Shown here one piece after another: positions 37,052 through 45,332 of a stretch of DNA of 64,000 nucleotides. This stretch comes from Ancylobacter gelatini (GTDB lineage Bacteria; Pseudomonadota; Alphaproteobacteria; Rhizobiales; Xanthobacteraceae), in contig NZ_JAKVIL010000002.1 in assembly GCF_022601675.1 (NCBI RefSeq), positions 186,001 to 250,000 on the forward strand. Direction: 5' to 3'. A program made the translations under genes and the position numbers. A model generated the notes under the pieces. The model had not been told where the DNA came from and ran no database searches. It saw only the letters and a program-made list of their open reading frames with translations. The stretch's first letter is position 1; the number at the start of each line of letters is the position of its first letter.

Positions 37052-37822
37052 ATGTATCGGATGCTGGATCCCGCCACCCTCACCGTGCTCATCACCGGCG
37101 CCACGTCCGGCATCGGTGCCGCGACCGCCCGGCGCTTCGCGCTCGCCGGTGCGCGCGTCATCGCGACCGGCCGGCGCGCCGACCGGCTGATCGCGCTGCG
37201 CGACGAGCTTGGCCCGCGCCTGCACCCGCTGGAAGTGGATGTGCGCGACAACGCCGCGCTGACCGCCGCGCTGGCGGCACTGCCGGCGGAATTCGCCGCC
37301 ATCAACATCGTGTTCGCCAATGCCGGCCTCGCTTTGGGCCTGGAGCCCGCCCACAAGGCGGAACTCTCGGACTGGGACGACATGATCGACACCAATATCA
37401 AGGGCCTGCTCTACACGGTGCGCGCCACGCTGCCCGGCATGGTCGAGCGCGGCGAGGGCCATGTGGTGTTCACGGGCTCGATCGCCGGTGACTATGCCTA
37501 TCCCGGCGGCAATGCCTATGGCGCCACCAAGGCCTTCGTAAAGCAGTTCTCGCTGAACCTGATCGCCGATCTTGCCGGCACGGGGGTGCGCGTGACCAAT
37601 ATCGAGCCGGGCATGGTGGAGACCGAGTTCTCGCTGGTGCGTTTCCACGGCGATGCCTCGAAGTCGGAGCGGGTCTATGCCGGCACCGACTCTCTCACCA
37701 GTGAGGACATCGCCGAGCAGATCTTCTTCTGCTGCACCGCCCCGCGCCATGTGAACATCAACCGGCTTCAGGTGTTCCCGACCTGCCAGACCTTCGCGGG
37801 CTTCAAGGTCGAGCGGGACTGA
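37052..37822 (+). CDS. Short-chain dehydrogenase, YdfG-like
   Basis: A 256-residue SDR. The cofactor loop is ITGATSGIGAATARRFA, with ATGRRADRL after strand 2 favouring NADP. The catalytic set is visible: Asn in FANAGLALG, Ser in VVFTGSIAGDYAYPGG and the Tyr-x3-Lys of NAYGATKAFVKQF. The block SVRFH-like VETEFSLVRFHGDASKSERVY and INRLQVFPTCQTFAG are characteristic of YdfG, an NADP-dependent 3-hydroxy acid or serine dehydrogenase that also reduces malonic semialdehyde. The ATG at 37052 follows AAGAGGAG. It converges on chrA. Confidence 0.88.
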   Translation: MYRMLDPATLTVLITGATSGIGAATARRFALAGARVIATGRRADRLIALRDELGPRLHPLEVDVRDNAALTAALAALPAEFAAINIVFANAGLALGLEPAHKAELSDWDDMIDTNIKGLLYTVRATLPGMVERGEGHVVFTGSIAGDYAYPGGNAYGATKAFVKQFSLNLIADLAGTGVRVTNIEPGMVETEFSLVRFHGDASKSERVYAGTDSLTSEDIAEQIFFCCTAPRHVNINRLQVFPTCQTFAGFKVERD

Positions 37823-37832
37823 CCGGCATCGC

Positions 37833-39059
37833 TTACAGGAGCGCGGCGCCCGCGAGCGCCGCGCCGGCCACCACCGCCCAAGGCGGCACCCGCCATAGCA
37901 CGAGCGCCAGATAGGCCATCAGAGCCAGCGCGAAGGCGCGCGGCGAGCCGATGGCCGAGGTCACGACCGGGTCCCAGAACGCCGCGCCCAGCAGTCCGAC
38001 CACGGCGGCATTCATGCCGGCCAGCGCGTTGCGCACATCCGCCCGCGCCGCGATCAGGCCCCAGTAGCGCAGCGCGCCCAGCACCAGCAGCATCGAGGGC
38101 AGGAACATCGCGACAAGCGCGATGGCGGCACCCGCGAGCCCGTTGGGGGCGGTCGGCATCGCCGCCCCGACATAGGCGGCGAAGGTGAACAATGGTCCGG
38201 GCACCGCCTGCACCGCGCCATATCCGGCGAGGAAGGCCTCTCGCGTCAGCCCGCCCGGATGCACAACCTCGGCCTCGATCAGCGGCAGCACGACATGCCC
38301 GCCGCCGAACACCAGCGAGCCGGCGCGGTAGAACGTATCGAACAGCGCGATCCCGCCATCGCCGCTCGCCGCCGCCAGCGGCAGGCCGATCAGCAGCGCG
38401 GCAAACAATCCCAGGGACCCGAGCGCCAGACCGCGCCCCGGCCGATATTGCGCTGGCATCAGCCCCGGTGCGGAGGTGACCGGCAGGCGCAGCAGCAGAT
38501 AGCCGATCAGCCCGCCGCCCGCGATGACCGCAATCTGCCCGAGCGCGCCCGGAAAACTCGCGACCAGCGCCGCGGCGACCAGCGCGAGGCTGCGCCGCGA
38601 GCGGTCCGGGGTCAGGCTGCGCGCCATGGTGAGCACGGCGTCGGCGACGATGGCGGCGGCGGCGATCTTGAGCCCGGCGAGCCAGCCTCCGGCCAGCCCC
38701 GCCTCATGGGCGCCGCTCATGCCATAGGCGAAGATCACCATGGCGATCGCGGAGGGCAGGGTGAAGCCGAGCCACGCCGCCAGCATGCCGGCCGGGCCGG
38801 CGCGCATCAGCCCGATGGCCATACCGACCTGGCTGGAACTCGGGCCGGGCAGGAACTGGCACAGCGCCACCACCCCGGCATAGGCATCGTCGGTCAGCCA
38901 GCGGCGACGCTCGACGATCTCGGCATGGAAATAGCCCAGATGCGCCACTGGCCCGCCGAAGGAGGTCAGCCCGAGCCGCAGGAACACCCGCAATACCTCC
39001 AGCGCGCCGGAGGCCGGGGCGGTGGATGCGGTGGCGGAACCGTGGGTATCGGGCGTCAT
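37833..39059 (-). CDS. chrA: Chromate transporter ChrA (two-domain CHR)
   Basis: A 408-residue inner-membrane protein with two homologous CHR domains. The first opens with LRLGLTSFGGPVAHLGYFH and contains LCQFLPGPSSSQVGMAIGLMRAG; the second has AGSLVFGGGHVVLPLIEAEVV and GYGAVQAVPGPLFTFAAYVGA. These paired FGGP/PGP motifs define long-chain ChrA, which exports chromate and confers resistance in several bacteria, though some members may carry sulphate. No chrB regulator is present; the next gene upstream on the same strand is a LysR regulator, 52 bases away, which might be co-transcribed. Confidence 0.92.
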   Translation of the reverse strand: MTPDTHGSATASTAPASGALEVLRVFLRLGLTSFGGPVAHLGYFHAEIVERRRWLTDDAYAGVVALCQFLPGPSSSQVGMAIGLMRAGPAGMLAAWLGFTLPSAIAMVIFAYGMSGAHEAGLAGGWLAGLKIAAAAIVADAVLTMARSLTPDRSRRSLALVAAALVASFPGALGQIAVIAGGGLIGYLLLRLPVTSAPGLMPAQYRPGRGLALGSLGLFAALLIGLPLAAASGDGGIALFDTFYRAGSLVFGGGHVVLPLIEAEVVHPGGLTREAFLAGYGAVQAVPGPLFTFAAYVGAAMPTAPNGLAGAAIALVAMFLPSMLLVLGALRYWGLIAARADVRNALAGMNAAVVGLLGAAFWDPVVTSAIGSPRAFALALMAYLALVLWRVPPWAVVAGAALAGAALL

Positions 39060-39111
39060 GGCGCAGCTTTAGCGCGCGCTGGCGCAGGTTACATGTGAAT
39101 TTTTGATGACG

Positions 39112-39981
39112 TCAGGCGGCTTCCACCGCCGCCGGCATGGCAAGCGCGGTGCGCAGCGTGTCGGCGAGGCGCCGGGCGGCGGCGGAGGCATTCGGCGCGA
39201 TGAGCAGGCCAATCTCCAGCTCGGGGAGCGGGGGCAGGCCGTCGGCCGCGCCAAGGCGGCGCCATTCAGGCGGGGCGGCGCATTCCGCCATGGCGGTGAT
39301 GCAAAGCCCGGTCTCCACCGCCGAATGGATGCCGCCCTGCGAGGAGGAGGTGCAGGCCACGCGCCAGTTGCGACCGGAGGCATCCAGCGCGGCGGCGATA
39401 TGCGGGCGGGCGCGGCAGCCGGTGGGGAACAGGGCGAGAGGCAGGGGATCGTTGCGCTCCGGCCGGTGGCCGCGCGCGGCGAGCCAGAGCAGCTTCTCGC
39501 GCTTGAGCAGTTCCCCGGTCGGGCGCGACAGGTCGCGGGTCACCAGCGCGACGTCGATCTGCCCGCGCTCGACCTCCGGCTCCAGCGCCTTGGAGAGGTC
39601 GCAGCGAATGGAAATCTCAACGCGCGGATAGGCGGCGGCGAAGCGGGCGATGGTCGGGGTGAAATAGGCGTCGACATAATCATCCGGCATGCCGAGGCGC
39701 ACGCTGCCTTCCGGCGTGCCGCCCTTGAGATCGGCCAGCGCCTCGCTCTCGAAGGCGAGCAGGCGCCGGGCATGGGCCACCAGCCGCTCGCCGGTCTCGG
39801 TCAGGGAGATGCCGCGCCGGGAACGCTCCAGCAGCCGCACGCCGAGACTTTCCTCGAGCTGGGCGATGCGGGCGGAGACCGCGGACTGGGTGCGCCCCAC
39901 GCGCTCGGCGGCGGCGGTGAAGCCCCCGCAATCGACAATGGCGATCAGCATGCCCAGAGATTCGGTGTCGAGGTGGCGCAT
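39112..39981 (-). CDS. LysR family transcriptional regulator
   Basis: A 289-residue regulator. The N-terminal HTH is MLIAIVDCGGFTAAAERVGRTQSAVSARIAQLEESLGVRLLER followed by GISLTETGERLVAHARRLL. The C-terminal ligand domain begins near GSVRLGMPDDYVDAYFTPTI. The ATG at 39981 is favoured over a GTG at 39993. It is divergent from the DMT exporter gene at 40225, the usual arrangement for a LysR regulator and its target, and also lies just upstream of chrA on the same strand. Which of the two it controls cannot be decided from the sequence. Confidence 0.9.
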   Translation of the reverse strand: MRHLDTESLGMLIAIVDCGGFTAAAERVGRTQSAVSARIAQLEESLGVRLLERSRRGISLTETGERLVAHARRLLAFESEALADLKGGTPEGSVRLGMPDDYVDAYFTPTIARFAAAYPRVEISIRCDLSKALEPEVERGQIDVALVTRDLSRPTGELLKREKLLWLAARGHRPERNDPLPLALFPTGCRARPHIAAALDASGRNWRVACTSSSQGGIHSAVETGLCITAMAECAAPPEWRRLGAADGLPPLPELEIGLLIAPNASAAARRLADTLRTALAMPAAVEAA

Positions 39982-40031
39982 CGAGGCCCTCACGCTGCGT
40001 TCGTCATGGTCGCACCAGTACTATCACTTTT

Positions 40032-40088
40032 GCGAATGAAACGACAAAATAAATTCGCTTTGACGATTTACCGGGGCGGGTGTAGAGC
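40032..40088 (+). promoter_or_regulatory. LysR-DMT divergent control region with possible promoter
   Basis: An AT-rich stretch holds an inverted pair GCGAAT and ATTCGC about 15 bases apart (near 40032-40057) that could be a LysR site. It is followed by TTGACG (40060-40065), a 17-base spacer and TAGAGC (40083-40088) as a promoter toward the DMT gene. Confidence 0.35.
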
Positions 40089-40224
40089 ACGATTCATCGT
40101 GTTCGTGACCTGCATCAAGGCCCGCTGAAGCTGCCGGTTCCGGCGCGGCGGCGCCAATAGCGGGACGTGCGCGGCCCCTTCATCGACCCGCCGACTGTAC
40201 CACCTCATTCCATCGAGACCGGCA

Positions 40225-41298
40225 ATGGCCCCGCCGCCCCCTTCTTCCGCTACGTTATCTCCGATGGGCGGCGACGTCGCCGGGGCGTTGTCCGCGCTCG
40301 GCGCGGCGGCGGAGGAGGCGCGGCTGCGCCGTCAGGCCTTCTTCGCGGTCGTTCTCGCGGCGTGTTGCATCGGTTTCTCGCCGATCTTTGTGCGGCTGGC
40401 CGATGCCGGGCCGGCGGCCATCGGCTTCTGGCGGCTGTTCTTCGCGCTCGGCCCCACTGCGCTCTGGGCCTATGCCGAGCAGCGCGCGGCCCGGCAGCGG
40501 GCGCGGGTGGCGGCGCTGGTCGCCACGGAGGCCGGCCGCCCGGTCGTGCCGTACCGGCTGGTGACGCCGCGCCAGCTCATGCTGTCCGGTCTGGCCGGCC
40601 TGTTCTTTGCCGCCGATCTCATCATGTACCATGCGGGCCTCGCCATCACGACGACGGCGAACGGCGTGCTGCTGGGCAATCTCGGCGTGGTGTTCACGCT
40701 GCTGCTGGGCTGGCTCATTCTCGGGGAGCGGCCCTCGCGCGGGCTGTTCGTCGCTCTCTTCCTCGCCCTGTCGGGCACGGTGATCATCATTTCCCGCAGC
40801 CTCGCGGAGGCCGGAGCGGCCGCCCCGATGGTGACCGGCAGCGCACTCGGCGACCTGCTCTGCGTGGCGGCGGCGGCGTGCTATGCCGGATTCATGCTGT
40901 TCGTGCGCGTGCTGCGCCGGGGCGATTCACGGGCGCCGTCCGGTCTCGGCACATCGGGTCTGGGCGGTGGCATGGTCGCGCTGCTGTCCAGCGCCTCCGG
41001 CATGGTGATCTGCCTGATCTGGGCGATCGCCGCCGGCGAGACCTTGCTGCCGCAGAGCGTTCAGGGACTGCTGGCGGTGGTGGGGCTGGGCATCGTGGCG
41101 CATGTCGGCGGGCAGGGGCTGACCACCTTCGCGCTCGGCCGGCTGCCGGCCGGGCTGATCTCGGTGGTGCAATTGCTGCAGATCGTGTTCGGCGTCGGCC
41201 TTGCCGCGCTGCTGTTCGGCGAAATCCCCACGCCGGCGATCCTGTTCGGCGGCGCCCTGCTGATCGCCGGCGTCCTGACGGTGCGCCCGCGCTCCTGA
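40225..41298 (+). CDS. DMT-family (EamA) transporter
   Basis: A 357-residue protein, longer than usual because of a 35-residue hydrophilic N-terminus and a charged loop of about 30 residues (QQRAARQRARVAALVATEAG) after helix 2. Ten helices in two EamA repeats follow, with CCIGFSPIFVRLADAGPAAIGFWRLFFALGP in the first and LISVVQLLQIVFGVGLAALLFGEIPTP in the second. Members export amino acids or metabolites. An in-frame ATG at 40264 is an equally good start by sequence. It is divergent from a LysR regulator that may control it. It is unrelated in detail to the DMT gene at 258. Confidence 0.82.
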   Translation: MAPPPPSSATLSPMGGDVAGALSALGAAAEEARLRRQAFFAVVLAACCIGFSPIFVRLADAGPAAIGFWRLFFALGPTALWAYAEQRAARQRARVAALVATEAGRPVVPYRLVTPRQLMLSGLAGLFFAADLIMYHAGLAITTTANGVLLGNLGVVFTLLLGWLILGERPSRGLFVALFLALSGTVIIISRSLAEAGAAAPMVTGSALGDLLCVAAAACYAGFMLFVRVLRRGDSRAPSGLGTSGLGGGMVALLSSASGMVICLIWAIAAGETLLPQSVQGLLAVVGLGIVAHVGGQGLTTFALGRLPAGLISVVQLLQIVFGVGLAALLFGEIPTPAILFGGALLIAGVLTVRPRS

Positions 41299-41386
41299 GC
41301 GTGCCGTCTTTCAACGCGTGTGTCCCACTTGCGGACGCGCCGTCGCGGGTCTACCTCCAGACGACATCGTTTTGAGGGGAACAGCC

Positions 41387-41731
41387 ATGGCGCAGGAAGC
41401 CAATCCGTTCGGCGGCACCATCGAACATCTGTCGGTCGAGGAGGTGAAGGCCGGGCTTGAGGCCGGCACGATCCTGCTGGTCGATGTGCGCGAGCCCAAC
41501 GAGACCGATGCCGAGAGCATTCCCGGCGCGGTGGCATTCCCGCTTTCCACCTTCGATGCCGCGGCGCTGCCCGATCCCGGCGACAAGACGCTGGTGTTTT
41601 CCTGCCGCTCCGGCCAGCGCTCGCAGAGGGCGTCGGCCGCCGCGCAGGCCGCCGGGCTCGACCTGCACCGCCACATGGCGGGCGGCATCCTGGCCTGGAA
41701 GGCCGCCGGCTTCCCGACCGAGACGCCGTAA
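41387..41731 (+). CDS. Rhodanese-like single-domain protein
   Basis: A 114-residue rhodanese. The domain runs LSVEEVKAGLEAGTILLVDVREPNE, then IPGAVAFPLSTF, and the active-site loop FSCRSGQRSQ with the sulphur-carrying Cys at about residue 73, ending in MAGGILAWKAAGFP. Such proteins move sulphane sulphur between thiols or in cofactor synthesis. A GAGGGGAA ribosome site eight bases before the ATG fixes the start. The frame is open upstream and would add a CPTCG-containing stretch, judged not translated. It converges on the aminotransferase gene with seven bases between stops. Confidence 0.9.
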   Translation: MAQEANPFGGTIEHLSVEEVKAGLEAGTILLVDVREPNETDAESIPGAVAFPLSTFDAAALPDPGDKTLVFSCRSGQRSQRASAAAQAAGLDLHRHMAGGILAWKAAGFPTETP

Positions 41732-41737
41732 GCGGCG

Positions 41738-43114
41738 TCAGTCCGCCAGCCGCGCCACGACCTCGGCCGTCGCCCCGATCAGCGTCTCGACCTGTTCGTC
41801 GCTGGTCGCGGGTGAAGCCAGCATCATGTCGTGGAACGGCGAGATGAGTACGCCGCGCACCAGCAGCGCCAGATGCACGACCGCCTCCAGCGCGGGGTGA
41901 TGGGCCGCTCTGGCCGCCCGCCCGTCGCTCACGGGCTCGGGCGTGCGCACCACCTCCACCCGCGCGCCGCAGCGCGCGACATGCCACGGCAGCCGCGCCT
42001 GCGTTATGACCTGCGCGAGCCCGGCCTCCATGCGGTCGGCGAGGCGGTTCATGTGCGCATAGGCCTGCTCCGTCGCCACATGCTCCAGCGTGGCGCGCAG
42101 CGCCGCGAGCTGGAGCGGGCTGCCCGAAAGCGTGGTGCCCATGCCGGAATGGCCATCCGGCTTGTCGGCCAGCACGCGCTGGAACCGCGCGGCCACCTCC
42201 TCGCTCATGCCCCAGACCGACGCGGGAATGCCGCCGGCAATGGCCTTGCCGACCACGAACAGGTCCGGCTGCAGTCCATAGCGCTTCGTATAGCCGCCCG
42301 GGCCGCTGGAGAGGGTGTGAGTCTCGTCGATCAGCAGCAGCGTGCCGTGACGGCGGGTGATTTCGCGCAGGCCGGCATGGAAGCCGGGTGCGGGCAGCAC
42401 CATGGCGCAGTTGGTCATCGCCGGCTCGGTGATGACGCAGGCCACCGTCTCGTCGGCCAGCGCCGCCTCCAGCGCGTCGAGGTCGTTGAAGGGAACGACG
42501 CGGGTGAGCACGGAAAGGTCGCGCGGTTCGCCGATCAGTCCCGGCCGGTTCGCCACGCGGCCATTCCCGGTGATCTCCACGAAGGTCTCGTCCACCGCGC
42601 CGTGATAGGCGCCGTCGAACACGAGGATGCGCGGGCGTCCCGTCACCGCACGCGCGGCGCGCAGGGCGAAGCGATTGGCGTCGGTCGCGGTGGTCGCGAC
42701 CTGCCAGCGGGCAAGGCCGAAGCGCTGTGCGAGCAGGTCGCCGACAACGCCGGCATCCGGGCTCGGCAGCATGGTGGCGAGCCCGCGGCTCGCCTGCCGC
42801 ATCAGCGCCTGCGCCACCGGCGCCGGGCCGTGTCCGAACAGCGAGGCGGTGTCGCCAAGGCAGAAATCATCATAACCGTGGCCGTCAATGTCGGTGAGCC
42901 GGGCACCCGTCGCCTGCGCCACCACCAGCGGCACCGGGGTCGACCAGTCGACCATCCAGTGCATCGGCACGCCCTCGAACAGATGCGCCGCCGCCCCGGC
43001 GGCCGCGCGGGTGCGCGGGCGCATGCCGAGATAGAGCGCCTCGGTCTCGGTGCGCAGGGCCGCGATGCGGGAATGGGACACGCCGGCGGCGCTGTCGTTC
43101 ATTTTGACGTTCAT
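41738..43114 (-). CDS. Class III aminotransferase, glutamate-1-semialdehyde aminomutase-like
   Basis: A 458-residue PLP enzyme of fold type I. Visible are VPMHWMVDWSTPVPLVVAQATGA at the start, DFCLGDTASLFGHGPAPV, TDANRFALRAARAVTGR (near the cofactor phosphate site), LLIDETHTLSSGPGGYTKRYGLQPD with the PLP-binding Asp, and VVGKAIAGGIP with the Schiff-base Lys. It resembles glutamate-1-semialdehyde aminomutases but is too divergent to be HemL, and there is no heme context. It lies about 80 bases after a GNAT gene and near the SpuC-like enzyme, so an amine or amino acid substrate is probable. The start at 43114 follows an open extension to 43141. Confidence 0.8.
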   Translation of the reverse strand: MNVKMNDSAAGVSHSRIAALRTETEALYLGMRPRTRAAAGAAAHLFEGVPMHWMVDWSTPVPLVVAQATGARLTDIDGHGYDDFCLGDTASLFGHGPAPVAQALMRQASRGLATMLPSPDAGVVGDLLAQRFGLARWQVATTATDANRFALRAARAVTGRPRILVFDGAYHGAVDETFVEITGNGRVANRPGLIGEPRDLSVLTRVVPFNDLDALEAALADETVACVITEPAMTNCAMVLPAPGFHAGLREITRRHGTLLLIDETHTLSSGPGGYTKRYGLQPDLFVVGKAIAGGIPASVWGMSEEVAARFQRVLADKPDGHSGMGTTLSGSPLQLAALRATLEHVATEQAYAHMNRLADRMEAGLAQVITQARLPWHVARCGARVEVVRTPEPVSDGRAARAAHHPALEAVVHLALLVRGVLISPFHDMMLASPATSDEQVETLIGATAEVVARLAD

Positions 43115-43197
43115 CAGCGGCTGGCCCCTGCCGTGGCTCATTGGGCGGCGCGCAATCCTAGCGCGATAAACGGTGCCGGAGAAACGGGTGCACCGGC

Positions 43198-43641
43198 TCA
43201 GGGCCGGTAATTGTCCGGCCGCAGGATTTCCATGAAGCGCCAGGGATTGCCGATCTCCTCGAAGCCGAACTGCCGGTAGAGGCCATGGGCATCCGAGGTC
43301 AGCAGCAGCAACCGGCGCAGGCCCTGCAGGTCCTCATGATCGATCACGCGTTGCATCAACGCCTTGGAGAGGCCCTTGCCGCGATGCTCCTTGAGCACGA
43401 AGACGTCGGCGAGCAGGGCGAAGGACGCGGTGTCCGTCACCACCCGCGCCAGCCCGACCTGTGCGTCGCCATGATAGAGGCCGAAGCACAGCGAATGGGC
43501 GAGCGCCCGCGCCACGACGGAGCGGGGAATGCCGGGCGACCAGTAGGCTTCCTGCGACAGGAAGCCATGGATCACGTCGACATTCAGCCGCGCGGGATCG
43601 GTGGAAATCTCATAGCCCTCGGGCAGTGACGGCGCGTCCAT
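43198..43641 (-). CDS. GNAT family N-acetyltransferase
   Basis: A 147-residue GNAT protein of the small monodomain type. It opens PEGYEISTDPARLNVDVIHGFLSQEAYWSPGIPR, has the acetyl-CoA loop LADVFVLKEHRGKGLSKALMQRVIDH (RGKGLS form of Q/RxxGxG/A) and a motif B with LLLTSDAHGLYRQFGFEEIG. The substrate is not known. It lies 24 bases after the SpuC-like aminotransferase on the same strand and upstream of the second aminotransferase, so the three form a probable operon in which it may acetylate an amine, an inference from position only. Confidence 0.85.
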   Translation of the reverse strand: MDAPSLPEGYEISTDPARLNVDVIHGFLSQEAYWSPGIPRSVVARALAHSLCFGLYHGDAQVGLARVVTDTASFALLADVFVLKEHRGKGLSKALMQRVIDHEDLQGLRRLLLLTSDAHGLYRQFGFEEIGNPWRFMEILRPDNYRP

Positions 43642-43665
43642 CGATCCCTTCCCGGCGCTCGGCGC

Positions 43666-45045
43666 TCAGCTTACCCAGCCCCAGCGCTTGAGCTCCGCAT
43701 AGGTCTCGTCCAGCGTCCTGCGGGCGCGGGCGATCAGTTCGTCCATCTCGCCATGGGAAATTGTCAGCGGCGGTGCGATGATCAGTCGGTCGCGCACCGC
43801 GCGCATGACCAGGCCGTTGCGGAACGAGAAGTCGCGGGCCAGCGTGCCGACCTTGCCGACATCGGGGAATTTGGTGCGCCCGAGCTTGTCCGGCGTCAGC
43901 TCCAGCGCGCCGACGAGGCCGACCATCGGCGCCTCGCCGACGAGGGGATGCTCGGCCAGCGCCCGCCAGCGCGCGGCGAGATACGGGCCGGCATCATTGG
44001 CGACGCGCTCGACCAGTTGCTCGCGCACGATGATGTCGAGATTGGCCAGCGCGGCGGCGCAGGCGGCCGGGTGGCCGGAATAGGTGTAGCCGTGGTTGAA
44101 GTCGCCGCCTTCCAGCAGCACCTCGACCACGCGGTCGGCCACCATCACCCCGCCGAGCGGCATGTAGCCGGAGGTGATGCCCTTCGCCATGACCAGCATG
44201 TCGGGATGGGTGCCGAAGGTCTGGCAGCCGAACCACTGGCCGGTACGCCCGAAGCCGCAGATCACCTCGTCGGAAATGAACAGGATGTCGCGCTCGCGGC
44301 AGATGCGGGCGATCTCCGGCCAATAGGTGGCCGGCGGCACGATCACGCCGCCCGCGCCCTGCACCGGCTCGGCGATGAAGGCGGCGATACGGTCCTCGCC
44401 CAATGCGTCGATGGTCGCTTCCAGCGCGCGGGCCGTGCGGATGCCGAATTCCTCCGGCGTCTCGCCCTGGCGCGCCTCGCCCCACCAATAGGGCTGGGCG
44501 ATGTGCACGACATCGGCGATCGGCGCGCTCTGCTCATGCATCGGCGCCATGCCACCCAGACTGCCGGCGGCCACCGTCGAGCCGTGATAGGCGTTGCGGC
44601 GCGAGATGATGATGCGCTTCTCCGGCTTCTCCTTGATCTGGTAGTAGCGGCGGACCAGCTTGATCACGGTGTCGTTGGATTCCGACCCCGAGCCGGTGAA
44701 GAACACCCGGTTGAACTGCGGCGGCGTCAGTTCGGCGAGCTTGGTGGCGAGGTCGATCGCCGGCTGGTGGGTGGTCTTGAAGAAGGTGTTGTAATAGGGC
44801 AGCTCGCGCATCTGCGCGGCCACCGCGTCGACGATCTCGTCGCGGCCATAGCCGACATTCACGCACCACAGGCCGGACATGCCGTCGAGGATGCGGTTGC
44901 CGTCGGAATCGGTCAGCCACACGCCTTCCGCCTTCACGATGACGCGCGTGCCTTCCACGCCCAGCGCCTTGTTGTCGCTGAACGGGTGGAGGTGATGGGC
45001 GGCGTCGAGCGCCCGCAGTTCGGCGGTGGAGCGGGGAAGCGTCAT
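43666..45045 (-). CDS. Class III aminotransferase, SpuC-like (polyamine:pyruvate)
   Basis: A 459-residue PLP enzyme. It matches putrescine/polyamine-pyruvate aminotransferases of the SpuC type: DAAHHLHPFSDNKAL near the start, DGMSGLWCVNVGYGRDEI, FFTGSGSESNDTVIKLVRRY, the cofactor Asp in ILFISDEVICGFGRTGQWFG and the Schiff-base Lys in VMAKGITSGYMPLGG. These enzymes turn putrescine into 4-aminobutanal. It diverges from a glutamine-synthetase-like ligase and shares its control region, with potF further on, so polyamine breakdown is a consistent reading. Related omega-amino acid:pyruvate aminotransferases cannot be excluded. Confidence 0.85.
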   Translation of the reverse strand: MTLPRSTAELRALDAAHHLHPFSDNKALGVEGTRVIVKAEGVWLTDSDGNRILDGMSGLWCVNVGYGRDEIVDAVAAQMRELPYYNTFFKTTHQPAIDLATKLAELTPPQFNRVFFTGSGSESNDTVIKLVRRYYQIKEKPEKRIIISRRNAYHGSTVAAGSLGGMAPMHEQSAPIADVVHIAQPYWWGEARQGETPEEFGIRTARALEATIDALGEDRIAAFIAEPVQGAGGVIVPPATYWPEIARICRERDILFISDEVICGFGRTGQWFGCQTFGTHPDMLVMAKGITSGYMPLGGVMVADRVVEVLLEGGDFNHGYTYSGHPAACAAALANLDIIVREQLVERVANDAGPYLAARWRALAEHPLVGEAPMVGLVGALELTPDKLGRTKFPDVGKVGTLARDFSFRNGLVMRAVRDRLIIAPPLTISHGEMDELIARARRTLDETYAELKRWGWVS

Positions 45046-45206
45046 GATGGACCTTGCAAGGCTGTCTCGTTAAGCGTCGCCAGAGAATGTGATCACATTT
45101 TGCGTGCGTCAAGCGGTCCGGCATGGCACAAGAGTAGGGTGCGTGTCTGGCGCGTGGCTTGACCAGAGCCCGGCCGGCATGCCCAAAATCGTGCCGAGGC
45201 ATGTTC

Positions 45207-45313
45207 CGCAAAAGTTGAATGACTTTTGCGATCAGAACAGGCCCCAGACTATCGAAACCGGAACCTTTTCCATCGAGCAGGCGATTTCACCTGATGGATG
45301 GAAAGGGTTCCGG
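45207..45313. repeat. Bipartite palindromic element between spuC-like and GS-like genes
   Basis: Two strong inverted repeats lie in tandem. The first is CGCAAAAGT-TGAATG-ACTTTTGCG (45207-45230, perfect 9-bp arms). The second has 17-base arms (45258-45274 and 45297-45313) starting CCGGAACC and ending GGTTCCGG, with one G-T mismatch and a 22-base centre that itself contains CAGG/CCTG. The pair recalls the dispersed palindromic intergenic elements common in Hyphomicrobiales genomes, and equally could hold regulator sites for the divergent genes. Confidence 0.6.
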
Positions 45314-45332
45314 GTCTCTTTCCAGGTGGATC

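Noticed and set aside
41318-41386. In-frame upstream extension of the rhodanese with a CPTCG zinc-knuckle look
   Set aside because: A GAGGGGAA ribosome site directly before ATG 41387 and the normal rhodanese length favour the short form; the Cys pair is probably chance.
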